Shown here: piece after piece, positions 16,319 through 25,440 of the stretch | Layout of the letters: each line of letters begins with the position of its first letter | How positions within the stretch are numbered: the first letter of the stretch is position 1 | NCBI RefSeq assembly: GCF_007827955.1 | Contig: NZ_VITR01000001.1 | Span: 496,001 to 560,000 of the forward strand | DNA: 64,000 nucleotides | From: Nitrospirillum pindoramense | Lineage (GTDB): Bacteria > Pseudomonadota > Alphaproteobacteria > Azospirillales > Azospirillaceae | Direction: 5' to 3' | The notes under the pieces: generated by a model | Databases searched by the model: none | Told to the model about the DNA's origin: nothing | The model's input: the letters and a program-made list of their open reading frames with translations, nothing else | Program-made: the position numbers and the translations under genes

Positions 16319-19300
16319 ATGACCGATACGGTTGGTTCAAGCTCCGAACGGCTGCTCACGTTCGGGCCCTTCCGCCTCATGCCGGACCGCAAGCTTCTGC
16401 TGGCTGGCGAAGCTCCCGTGCGTCTGGGCGGCAAGGCCCTGGACATCCTGATCCTCCTGGCGGACCGCGCGGGCGAGGTGGTGGCCAAGGACGACCTCGT
16501 CGCCAGTGTCTGGCCCGACAGCCTGGTCGACGACGCCAATCTTCGGGTTCATGTCGCGGCCCTGCGCAAGGCCCTGGGGGAGGGGCGCGACGGCGCCCGC
16601 TACATCACCAACGTGCCGGGGCGGGGGTACTGCTTCGTCGCCCCCGTGGTCCAGGTGGAAACGGCGGTGATGCCGCCGCCGCAGACCTCGCCCGGCCCCG
16701 GCGCGGGCGGTCACACCCCGCCGGTCCGGTTGACCCGCGTGCTGGGTCGCGAATCCCTCATCCAGACCCTGTCCCAACAGCTGCCAGCCCGCCGCTTCGT
16801 CACGCTGGTCGGTCCGGGCGGTATTGGCAAGACGACGGTGGCGCTGGCCCTGGCCGAGGCTATCGGGGCCCGCTATGCCGATGGGGTGCGGTTTGTGGAC
16901 TTCGCCCCCGTCACCGATGCCGCGCTGGGGGACGCCACCCTGGCGGCCAGTGTCCTGGCGGGGGCTTTGGGGGTTGCGGTCGAGTCCATCGCCGATCTGG
17001 GCGGCATCCTTCAGGACCGGAAGATGCTGCTGATCCTGGATAATTGCGAGCATGTTGTGGGCACGGCGGCGGTGTTGGCCGAGGCGGTGCTGCGCGGCGC
17101 CCCGGGTGTCCACATCCTTGCCACCAGCCGCGAGCCGCTGCTGGCGGAAGGTGAATGGGTCCAGCGCCTGGCCTCGCTGGAAACCCCGCCGGTGACGGCG
17201 GCGGTGGACGCGGCCCAGGCCTTGACCTATTCCGCTGTCGCCCTGTTCGTGGAGCGCGCCGCGGCCTCTGACGGCACCTTCACCTTCGGCGATGCCGAGG
17301 TGCCGCTGGTGATCGAGATTTGCCGGGGCCTGGATGGCATCCCCCTGGCCATCGAGCTGGCGGCCGCCCGCCTGGACCTGTTCGGGCTGCGGGGCCTGGC
17401 CGAGCGCCTGCACGACCGGTTCGCGCTGCTGGTGCGGGGCCGGCGCACCGCGCTGCCCCGGCATCAGACCCTGCGCGCCACACTGGACTGGAGCTATGAG
17501 TTGCTGCCGCCGGTGGAACGGTCGGTCCTGCACCGCCTGGCGGTATTCGCGGGGGGGTTCAGCATGGAATCCGCCGTCATCGTGGCGGGCGACGCCCTGT
17601 CGACCCGCACGGACATACTGGTGGCGCTGTCGAACCTGGTCGCCAAATCGTTGCTGGTCGCCGACGTGGGCGGTAACGGCCCCCAGTACAGGCTGCTGGA
17701 GATGACCCGGGCTTATGCCATGGAGAAGCTGTCTTCCAGTGGCGAGCTTCCCCGGGTGCTGCGGCGCCATGCGGAGTGCCACCGCGACCTGCTGGTGCGG
17801 GCGGAGCAGGAATGGGACCAGCGTCCCACGGCGGAATGGCTGGACGTGTATGGCCGCCAGATCGACAACCTGCGTGCCGCCCTGATCTGGGCCTTCGGGC
17901 CGGAGGGCGACACGTGCCTGGGCATCGCCCTGACGGCCGCGGCCGTGCCGCTTTGGATGCAATTGTCCCTGATGAACGAATGCCGCGAGGCGGTGCGGCG
18001 GGCGTTGGAAATGGTGCCGCCGCCGCCGGCCGACGCGCCGCCGGGCCCGGAGGCTGAAGCGGCCATGCGGCTATTGTCGGCCCTGGGGCTGTCGCTGATC
18101 TACACGAAAGGGCCGGCACCGGAGATACGGGCGGCCCTGGGCCAGGCGCTGACGCTGGCGCGGCGGCTGGATGCCGTCGATTACCAGTTGCGGGTCTTGT
18201 GGGGGCTGTATGTGGAGACCTTCAACGAGGGACATTACGCCCAGGCGCTGGAGATTTCGGACCGCTTCCGGGCCGTGGCGGTCCGTTCCGCCGATCCCGT
18301 CGACCTCATGGCGGCCGACCGCATGCGCGGCTTCGCGCTTCATCTGATCGGCGATCATGCCGCCGGCCGTCGCTATATCGAGGATGGGCTGCGCCGCTAT
18401 GTCCGGCCCGCCCATCGCGGCCACCTGGTCCGCTATCAGTACGACCAGCGGGTGGCCGCCTGCGTGCCCCTGTCGGTCATCCTGTGGATCCAGGGTTATC
18501 CGGACAAGGCCGCGGCCATGGTGGCCATGGCGGTGGAGGAGGCGCAGCGCATCGACCATGCCCTGACATTGGGCTATGTCCTGTCCACCGCCGCATGCCA
18601 GGTGTCCTTCCTGGTGGGCGACCTGGCCGCGGTGGAGCGCCATGTCAGCCTGCTGCAGGACCAAAGTACCCGGCACGGTCTGGGACCTTGGGCGGTGTTG
18701 GCACGCTATTTCAGGCACCGCCTGCAGGTGGTTCGCGGCGACACGGCGTCGGGCCTTGCCGGCATGGGGGCCGCGCTGGCGGAGCTGGAGGCTCTCAATT
18801 TCCGCCTGCGCCTTATCGGCTATCAGGGTGAATGGGCTGAGGCCTTGGGCCAGGCTGGGCTGGGACGCCAAGGTCTTGTGGCCGTGGACCGGGCCCTGGA
18901 CCGATCGGAAACGCAAGGCATCCGCTGGGTCATGCCGGAGTTGCTGCGCATCAAGGGCGAACTGCTGCTGCGCGAGGACGGCCCTGATGGCCCGCAGGCC
19001 GCCGCCCATGCGGCCGAAGCCCATTTCCAGGATGCGCTCTCCTGGGCCCAACGCCAGGGGTCCCTGTCCTGGGAATTGCGCGCGGCCCTCAGCCTGGGCC
19101 GGCTGTGGCGCGGCCAGGGGCGGCCGGCCGACGCCCACGCGCTGTTGACGGAAGTGCAGGGGCGCTTCACAGAAGGTTTCCAGACCGCCGACCTGATTGC
19201 CGCCCGTGACCTGGTGGCATCCCTAAGTCAGGACATGGTTGGCCAGGACATGGCCTGTCCAGGGGCTGGTGGAGCATCGGATGGGGCGGCCCCGGCGCGG

Positions 19301-19396
19301 CCCGCCCCATGCGTCCTGCCGGCGGACGTCCACCCGTCCGGCCTTAGTGATCCATGGGATGGAGAGGTGGTGCCCTTTCCCGGCATCGCCTGCTGA
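16319..19396 (+). CDS. wHTH - NTPase - TPR transcriptional regulator (large ATPase regulator)
   Basis: The start MTDTVGSSSERLL follows GAGGGG about seven bases upstream, giving 1025 residues. Residues about 10-105 are an OmpR/CadC-type winged helix (FGPFRLMPDRKLLL, LDILILLADRAGEVVAKDDL, LRVHVAALRKALG, GRGYCF). A linker leads to a STAND-type NTPase with Walker A GPGGIGKTT (about 166) and Walker B LLILDNCEHV (about 238). A GLPL-like box (GIPLAIELAAARLDL) follows. The C-terminal half is an array of TPR-like helices. No transmembrane helix is visible, so it is cytoplasmic. Such proteins sense an unknown ligand through the repeats and switch transcription after nucleotide exchange. A TetR gene follows 127 bases downstream. 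Confidence 0.9.
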   Translation: MTDTVGSSSERLLTFGPFRLMPDRKLLLAGEAPVRLGGKALDILILLADRAGEVVAKDDLVASVWPDSLVDDANLRVHVAALRKALGEGRDGARYITNVPGRGYCFVAPVVQVETAVMPPPQTSPGPGAGGHTPPVRLTRVLGRESLIQTLSQQLPARRFVTLVGPGGIGKTTVALALAEAIGARYADGVRFVDFAPVTDAALGDATLAASVLAGALGVAVESIADLGGILQDRKMLLILDNCEHVVGTAAVLAEAVLRGAPGVHILATSREPLLAEGEWVQRLASLETPPVTAAVDAAQALTYSAVALFVERAAASDGTFTFGDAEVPLVIEICRGLDGIPLAIELAAARLDLFGLRGLAERLHDRFALLVRGRRTALPRHQTLRATLDWSYELLPPVERSVLHRLAVFAGGFSMESAVIVAGDALSTRTDILVALSNLVAKSLLVADVGGNGPQYRLLEMTRAYAMEKLSSSGELPRVLRRHAECHRDLLVRAEQEWDQRPTAEWLDVYGRQIDNLRAALIWAFGPEGDTCLGIALTAAAVPLWMQLSLMNECREAVRRALEMVPPPPADAPPGPEAEAAMRLLSALGLSLIYTKGPAPEIRAALGQALTLARRLDAVDYQLRVLWGLYVETFNEGHYAQALEISDRFRAVAVRSADPVDLMAADRMRGFALHLIGDHAAGRRYIEDGLRRYVRPAHRGHLVRYQYDQRVAACVPLSVILWIQGYPDKAAAMVAMAVEEAQRIDHALTLGYVLSTAACQVSFLVGDLAAVERHVSLLQDQSTRHGLGPWAVLARYFRHRLQVVRGDTASGLAGMGAALAELEALNFRLRLIGYQGEWAEALGQAGLGRQGLVAVDRALDRSETQGIRWVMPELLRIKGELLLREDGPDGPQAAAHAAEAHFQDALSWAQRQGSLSWELRAALSLGRLWRGQGRPADAHALLTEVQGRFTEGFQTADLIAARDLVASLSQDMVGQDMACPGAGGASDGAAPARPAPCVLPADVHPSGLSDPWDGEVVPFPGIAC

Positions 19397-19523
19397 GGGG
19401 CCCATCCCGGCAAAAGAAAACAGACCGGACGGATTGCCTTTTTCCGCTTGCCAGGGTATTGCGGATCCCCGCCACCCTGGGTGCCCGGGGTTGGAACATC
19501 CGTTCAGCCTCAAGAGCGATCCC

Positions 19524-20105
19524 ATGGATAACGCCACCCGTTCAGAACGCACCCGCGCCGCTGTGATCCAGGCGGCCCTGACCGTTATTGCGCGTGATGG
19601 CGCGGGGAAACTGACCCTGGATGCCATCGCCCGGGAAAGCGGTATCAGCAAGGGCGGGGTGATGCACCAGTTCCGCACCAAGCAGGCGGTGCTGGAGGCC
19701 CTGCTGGACCACCAGGTCGCCCATTCGGACCAGAGGACCCAGGCCCACCTGACCAAGATCGACCCGGCCAGCGGCGAGGCCAATCTGCAGGCGCAGATCG
19801 CTGTGCTGCGCGAGGTGTCGACGGACCCGACCTCCGTCGCCTACGCGCTGGTCGGCGCCATGGCGGAAGACCCCCATTTGCTGTCCATCATCAGGGCGGC
19901 GGGTGAGCCCAAGTTGCAGGCCCTGAAGGATGAGGCCCAGGACGGGAACATGCGGGACATGGCCCTGCTGCGCTGGGTGGCGGCGCGCGGCTTGGCCATC
20001 CCCGCCCTGATGGGGATGTGTCCGTTGACGCAAGGGGAACGCGACCGCCTGTTCGATCTGCTGCAGGACGGCGCGCGCTGGAAGGGGTGTAAGGCCGCCG
20101 GCTGA
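19524..20105 (+). CDS. TetR/AcrR-family transcriptional regulator
   Basis: The start MDNATRSERTRAAV gives 193 residues; longer in-frame extensions overlap the upstream regulator and look non-coding. The N-terminal HTH is classical: AALTVIARDGAGKLTLDAIARESGISKGGVMHQFRTKQAVLEALL, with ISKGGVMHQF as the recognition helix region. The C-terminal domain (about 80-193) is helical and variable, so the ligand cannot be read. The ribosome-binding sequence is weak (AAGAG). It lies between two unrelated plus-strand genes, and its target is not evident. Autoregulation is usual for the family, but no operator is obvious upstream. Confidence 0.9.
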   Translation: MDNATRSERTRAAVIQAALTVIARDGAGKLTLDAIARESGISKGGVMHQFRTKQAVLEALLDHQVAHSDQRTQAHLTKIDPASGEANLQAQIAVLREVSTDPTSVAYALVGAMAEDPHLLSIIRAAGEPKLQALKDEAQDGNMRDMALLRWVAARGLAIPALMGMCPLTQGERDRLFDLLQDGARWKGCKAAG

Positions 20106-20263
20106 CAGGGGCTTCCCGCCGGGCGGCAGGCGCACCTATAAAAACCGACTAGACGGATTGTTTGTGGGTCGCTAGGGTGGCGTCCGCGGGATGATGGCGG
20201 CCGCCGGCATCATCCCGGGCTGGGCCGCAGGCCCGCCCGTGGCCTTGACCTGTGGAGACATGA

Positions 20264-20935
20264 ATGTCCGACCTGTTGATCCGGCGGCTGTTGCCGCCGC
20301 TGATGGCGTGCGCCCTTTTGGCCGGTTGCGGCGGCATAGAGCCGGCGCCTTACCGCGATATCGCCTCGGCCCGCTATCTGCGGCCCGATCCGGCCGATGA
20401 AACCGGCCGCTTCCCCTATCGCTATGCGACACCCGTCGATTGGCGGACCTACACCAGGGTCATCATCGACCCGGTGGCGATCTATTACGGCATCGACAGC
20501 CAGTTCGGGGACATGGATGAAAAGGACAAGGTGGAGTTGGCCGACTATATGCAAGCCCAATTCCGGGAGCGGCTGGCCACCCGGTTTCAAATCACCGGGA
20601 CCCCGGCGCCCGGCACCTTGCGCATCCATCTGACCCTGACCGGCGCCACAACGACGCCCGCCGTCATCGGCCCCATCAGCCATTTCGATCTGGCCGGCGG
20701 GCTGTACAACGGGGTCCAGGCCATCCGGGGACGCGAGGGCATGATCAGCGGCGCCGTCGTCTACGCCGTTGAAATCCACGATGCCGCCAGCGGCAAGTTG
20801 CTGTCCGCCTACATCACCAAGCAATATCCCGGGGCCATGAACATCGGCGCCAGCTTTGGGTCGCTGGGGGCGGCGAAGACCGGCATCGACAAGGGGGCGG
20901 ACGCCCTGGTGGACCAGCTGAGGCCGGAGGCCTGA
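20264..20935 (+). CDS. DUF3313-like lipoprotein
   Basis: The product has 223 residues and a clear lipobox, LLAGC, at residues 18-22 after a basic start and hydrophobic stretch. The acceptor position after Cys is Gly-Gly, not Asp, so sorting to the outer membrane is expected. The mature region reads WRTYTRVIIDPVAIYYG, then DYMQAQFRERLA, GTLRIHLTLTGA, and SGAVVYAVEIHDAASGKLLSAYI. These match the DUF3313 pattern of a small alpha/beta domain. GGAG lies six bases before ATG. No function is known. It is a single gene in the window, followed by a convergent SDR gene. Confidence 0.82.
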   Translation: MSDLLIRRLLPPLMACALLAGCGGIEPAPYRDIASARYLRPDPADETGRFPYRYATPVDWRTYTRVIIDPVAIYYGIDSQFGDMDEKDKVELADYMQAQFRERLATRFQITGTPAPGTLRIHLTLTGATTTPAVIGPISHFDLAGGLYNGVQAIRGREGMISGAVVYAVEIHDAASGKLLSAYITKQYPGAMNIGASFGSLGAAKTGIDKGADALVDQLRPEA

Positions 20936-20984
20936 CTGGACAACGGGGGCTACTGCGACGGCCGGGGGAGGCCACGGCCCGGGG

Positions 20985-21734
20985 TCACGCCCCGTAACCG
21001 CCGTCTATGGTCAAGACCGTGCCTGTGATGAAGGAGGCGTCGGGACTGGCCAGGAAGACGATGCCCGCGGCCACTTCCTCCGGCCGGCCATAGCGGCCGA
21101 AGGCGTTTTCCGCCGTCTGCACGGTGGCGAAGGGGCCCATGGCGGGGTTGAGGTCGGTGTCGATGGACCCGGGCTGCACCACGTTCACGGTGATGCCGCG
21201 CCGCGCCAGGTCACGGGCGGCCCCTTTGCAATAGCCGGCCACCGCCGCCTTGGCGGCGGTGTAGTCGGCCAGGCTGGGGAAACCCACCCGGGACGCCACG
21301 CTGGCGCCCACGGTGATGATGCGGCCGTCGTCCGCCAATACCCGTGAGGCGGCACGGATGGCGGCGACCACCCCGGTCAGGTTCACGGCGTATTGCCGGG
21401 TCAGCGCCTCGATATCGCAATCGGGGTCGTCCACGTCGCCGGTGGCGAACATGCCGGCGTTGTTCACCAGGATGTCCAGGCGGCCGAACTGGGCGGCCAC
21501 CATGCGAACCAGCCCGTCGACCTGCTGTGGGTCGGCCTGATCGGCCTTGAAAGCGGCGGCGCGGCCACCCCGGGACTGCACGTCCCGCACCACGGTGTCG
21601 GCCAGCGTCGAGGAGGTCAGGTAACTGATCGCGACGTCCGCCCCCTGGCCGGCCAAGGCCCGCGCGGTGGCGGCCCCGATGCCCCGCGACCCACCGGTGA
21701 CCAGGGCCACTTTGCCCGCCAATTTCTTTGTCAT
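20985..21734 (-). CDS. Short-chain dehydrogenase/reductase (FabG-like)
   Basis: The product is 249 residues, the classical SDR length. TGGSRGIG near residue 14 binds the dinucleotide. NNAG (about 90) follows, then the catalytic serine in VGASVASRVG and the YTAAK catalytic tyrosine and lysine (about 155). The C-terminus, TGTVLTIDGGYGA, is the standard SDR ending. A basic residue in the glycine motif and lack of an acidic residue at the end of beta-2 suggest NADPH preference (inference). It is divergent from a Gfo/Idh oxidoreductase gene, with 176 bases between. The substrate is unknown. A FabG role in fatty acid synthesis is unlikely outside a fab cluster. Confidence 0.92.
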   Translation of the reverse strand: MTKKLAGKVALVTGGSRGIGAATARALAGQGADVAISYLTSSTLADTVVRDVQSRGGRAAAFKADQADPQQVDGLVRMVAAQFGRLDILVNNAGMFATGDVDDPDCDIEALTRQYAVNLTGVVAAIRAASRVLADDGRIITVGASVASRVGFPSLADYTAAKAAVAGYCKGAARDLARRGITVNVVQPGSIDTDLNPAMGPFATVQTAENAFGRYGRPEEVAAGIVFLASPDASFITGTVLTIDGGYGA

Positions 21735-21910
21735 GACTATCGTTTCCGGGAAGAACCGAGGCGCAGGGTGCCGCCGTTCCCGAACCCCCGCTTGTACATT
21801 TCACCCTCGATTTTAAATTGCGTGCGGTATCGCACCCGCCAATGGCTGGTTTTTGCGCCGGACCGGGCGCTAAGGTGGGGCCGGAATGTTGGAATGCGAC
21901 GGGGGCGGGG

Positions 21911-22852
21911 ATGCGCGTGGCGATGATTGGCCTGGGGGATATCGCCCGTAAGGCCTACTTGCCGGTGTTGGGCACGCGGGGGGACCTGACACTGTCCCTG
22001 ATGTCGCGGGACTCGGACAAGGTCCGGGCCATCGCCGCCGACTGGCGCGTCGCCCATGCCCATACCAACCTGGACGACCTGCTGCGCGATGGTCTTGACG
22101 CCGCGTTCGTCCATGCCGCGACCGCCGCGCATGAGGAACTGGTCACCCGTTTGCTGACGGCCGGCATCCCCACCTATGTCGACAAGCCCTTGGCCGATAC
22201 GGCCGACGCGGCGGAGCGGCTGGTGAACCTGGCGGAGGCGCGGGCCGTCAGCCTGATGGTCGGCTTCAATCGCCGCCACGCCCCGGCCTATGCCGCCCTG
22301 GCGGCGGCGCCGCGCGACCTGGTGCTGATGCAAAAGCACCGGGTGGATCTGGCCGACACCCCGCGGACCGTGGTGTTCGACGATTTCATCCATGTGGTGG
22401 ATACGCTGCGCTTCCTCCTGCCGGTGCCGGCGCGCGACCTGCGGGTGGACGCCCGGGTGGTGGACGGGCTGCTGCACCATGTGGTGCTGACCCTGGTTGG
22501 CGGTGGGGGGGCGAGCGGCGACGGCGCCAGCGCCTGCACCGCCATCGGCACCATGAACCGCGTCGCCGGCGTGAATGAGGAGGTGCTGGAGGTTTCGGGC
22601 ATGGACCACCATGGCCAGGCCCTGCGCCATCGCGTCGTCGACATGGCGGACATCCACATCGCCGAGGCCGGCACCCATATCAGCACCCGCCGGGGCGATT
22701 GGACGCCGGTGTCCGACCAGCGCGGCATCCATCAGGCGGTGGAGCATTTCCTGGCGGCGCTGCGCGCCGGCCGCACCCTGAGCGCCCGCGACGCGCTGGA
22801 AACCCATCGCCTGTGCGAGACGGTGGTGCGCCACATTCAGGCGGCGGCCTGA
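21911..22852 (+). CDS. Gfo/Idh/MocA-family oxidoreductase
   Basis: The start at MRVAMIGLGDIARKAYLPVL, directly at the nucleotide-binding strand, gives 313 residues; the upstream in-frame stretch looks non-coding. GLGDIA is the Rossmann glycine motif. YVDKPLADTADAAERLV is the family EKP-type motif with the catalytic lysine, and GFNRRHAP follows. The C-terminal domain is an open beta-sheet. It would oxidise or reduce a sugar, inositol or related hydroxy compound using NAD(P). A string of G before the ATG serves as ribosome-binding site. Its last 16 bases overlap the end of the convergent MFS gene. Confidence 0.9.
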   Translation: MRVAMIGLGDIARKAYLPVLGTRGDLTLSLMSRDSDKVRAIAADWRVAHAHTNLDDLLRDGLDAAFVHAATAAHEELVTRLLTAGIPTYVDKPLADTADAAERLVNLAEARAVSLMVGFNRRHAPAYAALAAAPRDLVLMQKHRVDLADTPRTVVFDDFIHVVDTLRFLLPVPARDLRVDARVVDGLLHHVVLTLVGGGGASGDGASACTAIGTMNRVAGVNEEVLEVSGMDHHGQALRHRVVDMADIHIAEAGTHISTRRGDWTPVSDQRGIHQAVEHFLAALRAGRTLSARDALETHRLCETVVRHIQAAA

Positions 22853-24243
22853 GTCCTCACCGTCAAGCGCAGGAAGCTGGCGATGCTGGCCGCCCCGGCG
22901 GCGAAGGCGCCCAGCCACAGCGCCAGGATGGCGCCATAGGTCAGGTCGTGGTTGGCCAGCAGGCCGAAACAGGCGGCGGTCAGGGCGGCGCCGGTCGACT
23001 GGCCCATCAACCGCGCGGTGGCGACGATGCCGCTGGCCCCGCCGCTGCGGTGCAGGGGGGCGCTGCTCATCAGGGCCTTTAGATTGGGCGACTGGAAAAA
23101 GCCGAAGCCGGCGCCGCAGACGCCCAGCCGCCAGGCGATGTCCAGGCTGGACGGATTGGCCGGCATCGTCGCGGTGAGCACCATGCCCAGGCAGAGGATG
23201 GCGAGGCCCAGGCCGCCCAGGATGCCGGCGGGATAGCGGTCGGACAGCTTGCCGGCGATGGGCGCCATCACCGCCACCACCACCGACCAGGGCGTGATCA
23301 GCAGGCCGGTTTCCACCGCCGACCGGCCCATGACCGATTGGAACAGGAAGGGCAGGGCGACGAAGGCCAGCCCCTGGGCGACGAAGGTGCAGACCGACGT
23401 CAGCGCGGACAGGGCGAAGACCCGGTTACGGAACAGGTCCACGGCCAGCATGGGTGCTGGATGCCCCCGCTGGCGCCGTAGCAGCAGGATGCCACACAGG
23501 GCAGCCCCCGCCGCCTCGGCCGCCACCCGGGGCCAGGCGGCCGCGTGCGCCACCTCCCCCATGGCCAGCACCAGCAGGGAGAACAGGCCCGCCGTCAGCA
23601 CGGCGGCGATCCAGTCGAAGCGGTGGCCCAGTGGGGGAATGGTGGGCAGGGTCACGATGCCCAGGCCCAAGGCCAGCAGGCAGAAGGGCACGTTGACCAG
23701 GAACAGCCAATGCCATGTCGCCACCGACAGGATGGTCGAGGTGACGGTGGGCCCGATGGCGAAGGAGATGGCGACCGCCAGGGCATTGCGTCCGAAGCCC
23801 CGGCCCATGATGCGGCTGGGGTAGATGTGCCGGATCAGGGCGATGTTGACGCTCATCAACGCGGCGGCGCCCAGGCCCTGAACCACGCGCGCCAATTCCA
23901 GCAGCGTCAGGGACGGGGCCAGGCCGCAGGCCAGCGACGACACGGCGAACAGCATCAGGCCCGCCAGATAGACCCGCTTCTGTCCCAGCAGGTCGCCCAG
24001 CGAGGCCAGCGGCAGCACGGCGGCAGCCACCGCGAGTTGATAGGCATTCACAACCCACACCGAATCGGCGGCGGTGGTCTTGAGGTCCGCGGCGATGGTG
24101 GGCAGGGCGGTGTTGGCGATGGCGGTGTCCAGCGTCGCCATGCCGACGGCCGTGAGGATGGCGGCCATGGCCCAGAACCGGGGCCTGTCGGGCAACCCAT
24201 CGGCGGGGGCTGCTGGTGGGGCGTCCATCACGTCTGCGGTCAT
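22837..24243 (-). CDS. DHA2-family (EmrB/QacA-like) MFS drug exporter
   Basis: The start MTADVMDAPP gives 468 residues with CAGGGA about nine bases upstream. Helix 1 carries the DHA2 motif TAVGMATLDTAIANTALPTIA. The loop 2-3 reads SLGDLLGQKRVY, and motif C-like RVVQGLGAAALMSVNIALI follows. The hydrophobic profile fits 14 helices. The protein would expel lipophilic compounds with proton antiport. It is alone, with no membrane-fusion partner adjacent, unlike the EmrAB pair further on. Its stop codon overlaps the end of the Gfo/Idh gene on the other strand. Confidence 0.9.
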   Translation of the reverse strand: MTADVMDAPPAAPADGLPDRPRFWAMAAILTAVGMATLDTAIANTALPTIAADLKTTAADSVWVVNAYQLAVAAAVLPLASLGDLLGQKRVYLAGLMLFAVSSLACGLAPSLTLLELARVVQGLGAAALMSVNIALIRHIYPSRIMGRGFGRNALAVAISFAIGPTVTSTILSVATWHWLFLVNVPFCLLALGLGIVTLPTIPPLGHRFDWIAAVLTAGLFSLLVLAMGEVAHAAAWPRVAAEAAGAALCGILLLRRQRGHPAPMLAVDLFRNRVFALSALTSVCTFVAQGLAFVALPFLFQSVMGRSAVETGLLITPWSVVVAVMAPIAGKLSDRYPAGILGGLGLAILCLGMVLTATMPANPSSLDIAWRLGVCGAGFGFFQSPNLKALMSSAPLHRSGGASGIVATARLMGQSTGAALTAACFGLLANHDLTYGAILALWLGAFAAGAASIASFLRLTVRTQAAA

Positions 24244-24326
24244 CGGCCTATCCCTGCCGGGGTGCCCTGCCTGGCACTTCCCTTGATCATTTTGGGATAG
24301 TCGAAGTTGGTCCCGCACAGGCACGA

Positions 24327-24359
24327 CGAAAGCGCTGGCGTGCCATGCCAGCGCTTTCG
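24327..24359 (-). terminator. Strong hairpin after ribH
   Basis: A perfect 13-bp stem (24327-24339 with 24347-24359) encloses a 7-base loop, 17 bases past the ribH stop and about 85 bases before the MFS start. The following T-run is short. It is likely the ribH transcript end. Confidence 0.7.
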
Positions 24360-24375
24360 GCACAAGCGTATGGGA

Positions 24376-24807
24376 TCAGATCGGGTAGGGGGATTCGGCG
24401 CCGGCCAGCATCACCTCCACCGCGGCCACGGCGGCCACGGCATGGCCCACCAGGCGGGGCTGGATCTGGGTGGGGAAGACCTCGGGCCCAATGATGCCGA
24501 CCCCGATGGGCTTCATGAACTCCAGCTGCATGGTAACCAGGGCGTCGCTGACCGACTGGCCCATGACGCGGCCGTGCGCGGTTTCGCCATGCTCGATAAT
24601 GCCCAGCACCACCACCGCGTCGACATCATCGCGCAGCAGCAGGCGCTTGGTGGCCAGCGGCTTTTCGTAAGATCCCGGCACGCGCACCACCGCGCGCAGG
24701 TCCATGCCGCGTTCCTTGATGGCGCCGGCGGCGGCGGCCAGCATCGTCTCGCATTCGTTCTTGTGGAAGGAGCCGACGACGATGGCGACTCCGCTTTTCT
24801 TGGACAC
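24376..24807 (-). CDS. ribH: 6,7-dimethyl-8-ribityllumazine synthase (RibH), short type
   Basis: The product has 143 residues. It starts at a GTG with GGAG ten bases upstream. VGSFHKNECETML is the substrate-binding aromatic loop, and RVPGSYEKPLATKRLL is the VPG-E/D-PLA segment. DDVDAVVVLGIIEHGETAH carries the catalytic histidine. The pattern (KRLLLRDDVDAVV, IxGPE) is closer to archaeal-type and short RibH than to the classical bacterial 155-160 residue enzyme. RibH joins the ribityl-aminouracil with dihydroxybutanone phosphate in riboflavin synthesis. No other rib gene is near, so this may be a second copy or a specialised lumazine-binding paralogue. Confidence 0.8.
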   Translation of the reverse strand: MSKKSGVAIVVGSFHKNECETMLAAAAGAIKERGMDLRAVVRVPGSYEKPLATKRLLLRDDVDAVVVLGIIEHGETAHGRVMGQSVSDALVTMQLEFMKPIGVGIIGPEVFPTQIQPRLVGHAVAAVAAVEVMLAGAESPYPI

Positions 24808-24913
24808 GGGAAGGATACTCCTGAGATGGGGCCCGGGTGGGGGCGCTGAGGGCGTCCCCTTGGCTGCCGCCGCAGTATGGCGAAAAGCGGTGGCGGCGGG
24901 AAGACGGGCGGGC

Positions 24914-25393
24914 TTACGCGCCGGCCGGCCGGCGGAACACCACCACCTTCGTGGTCATCAGCTGCACCACCTCGTCCCGCTGGTTGCGGGTTTCGGTGCG
25001 GATGGTGACCATCCCCCGGTCCGGGCGGGAACGGGAGGGCCGCACCTCCAGGATTTCGCAATGGGCCTGCAGCGTGTCGCCGGGGCGGGTGGGGGTGGGC
25101 CAGCTCATCTCGACGCCCGCGCCGATGACGCCGCCGGCGATGGGCAGGCCGTCCACCATCAACCGCATGGTGGTGGCCGCCGTATGCCAGCCGCTGGCCG
25201 CCAGCCCGCCAAAGAAGCTGGTGGCGGCGGCCTCCTCATCCAGGTGGAAGGGCTGTGGGTCGAACTGCGCCGCGAACGCCTTGATCGCGTCAGCGTCCAG
25301 CGTGCGGGTGCCGGTCACATGGTGTTGGCCCGGTTGCAGGTCGTCCAGGTACAGCTTACCCGGCTGGGACAGGATGGCCGCCGTTTCGGACAT
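24914..25393 (-). CDS. MaoC-like (R)-specific enoyl-CoA hydratase
   Basis: The start MSETAAILSQ gives 159 residues with GGGGAG about 11 bases upstream. A longer frame would run into the HxlR operator, so it is rejected. The hot-dog hydratase motif is clear: FAAQFDPQPFHLDEEAA contains the catalytic Asp and His, followed by FGGLAASGWHTAA and the central strand PGDTLQAHCEILEVRPSRSRPDRGMVTI. It hydrates enoyl-CoA to the R-hydroxyacyl-CoA or acts on related thioesters. It is divergent from an HxlR regulator, with the operator between them, so it may be under that regulator's control (inference). Confidence 0.9.
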   Translation of the reverse strand: MSETAAILSQPGKLYLDDLQPGQHHVTGTRTLDADAIKAFAAQFDPQPFHLDEEAAATSFFGGLAASGWHTAATTMRLMVDGLPIAGGVIGAGVEMSWPTPTRPGDTLQAHCEILEVRPSRSRPDRGMVTIRTETRNQRDEVVQLMTTKVVVFRRPAGA

Positions 25394-25440
25394 GGGTGGT
25401 GCGCTCCCCTGGCAGGATATGGCGTGGTTTATCACTTGCA

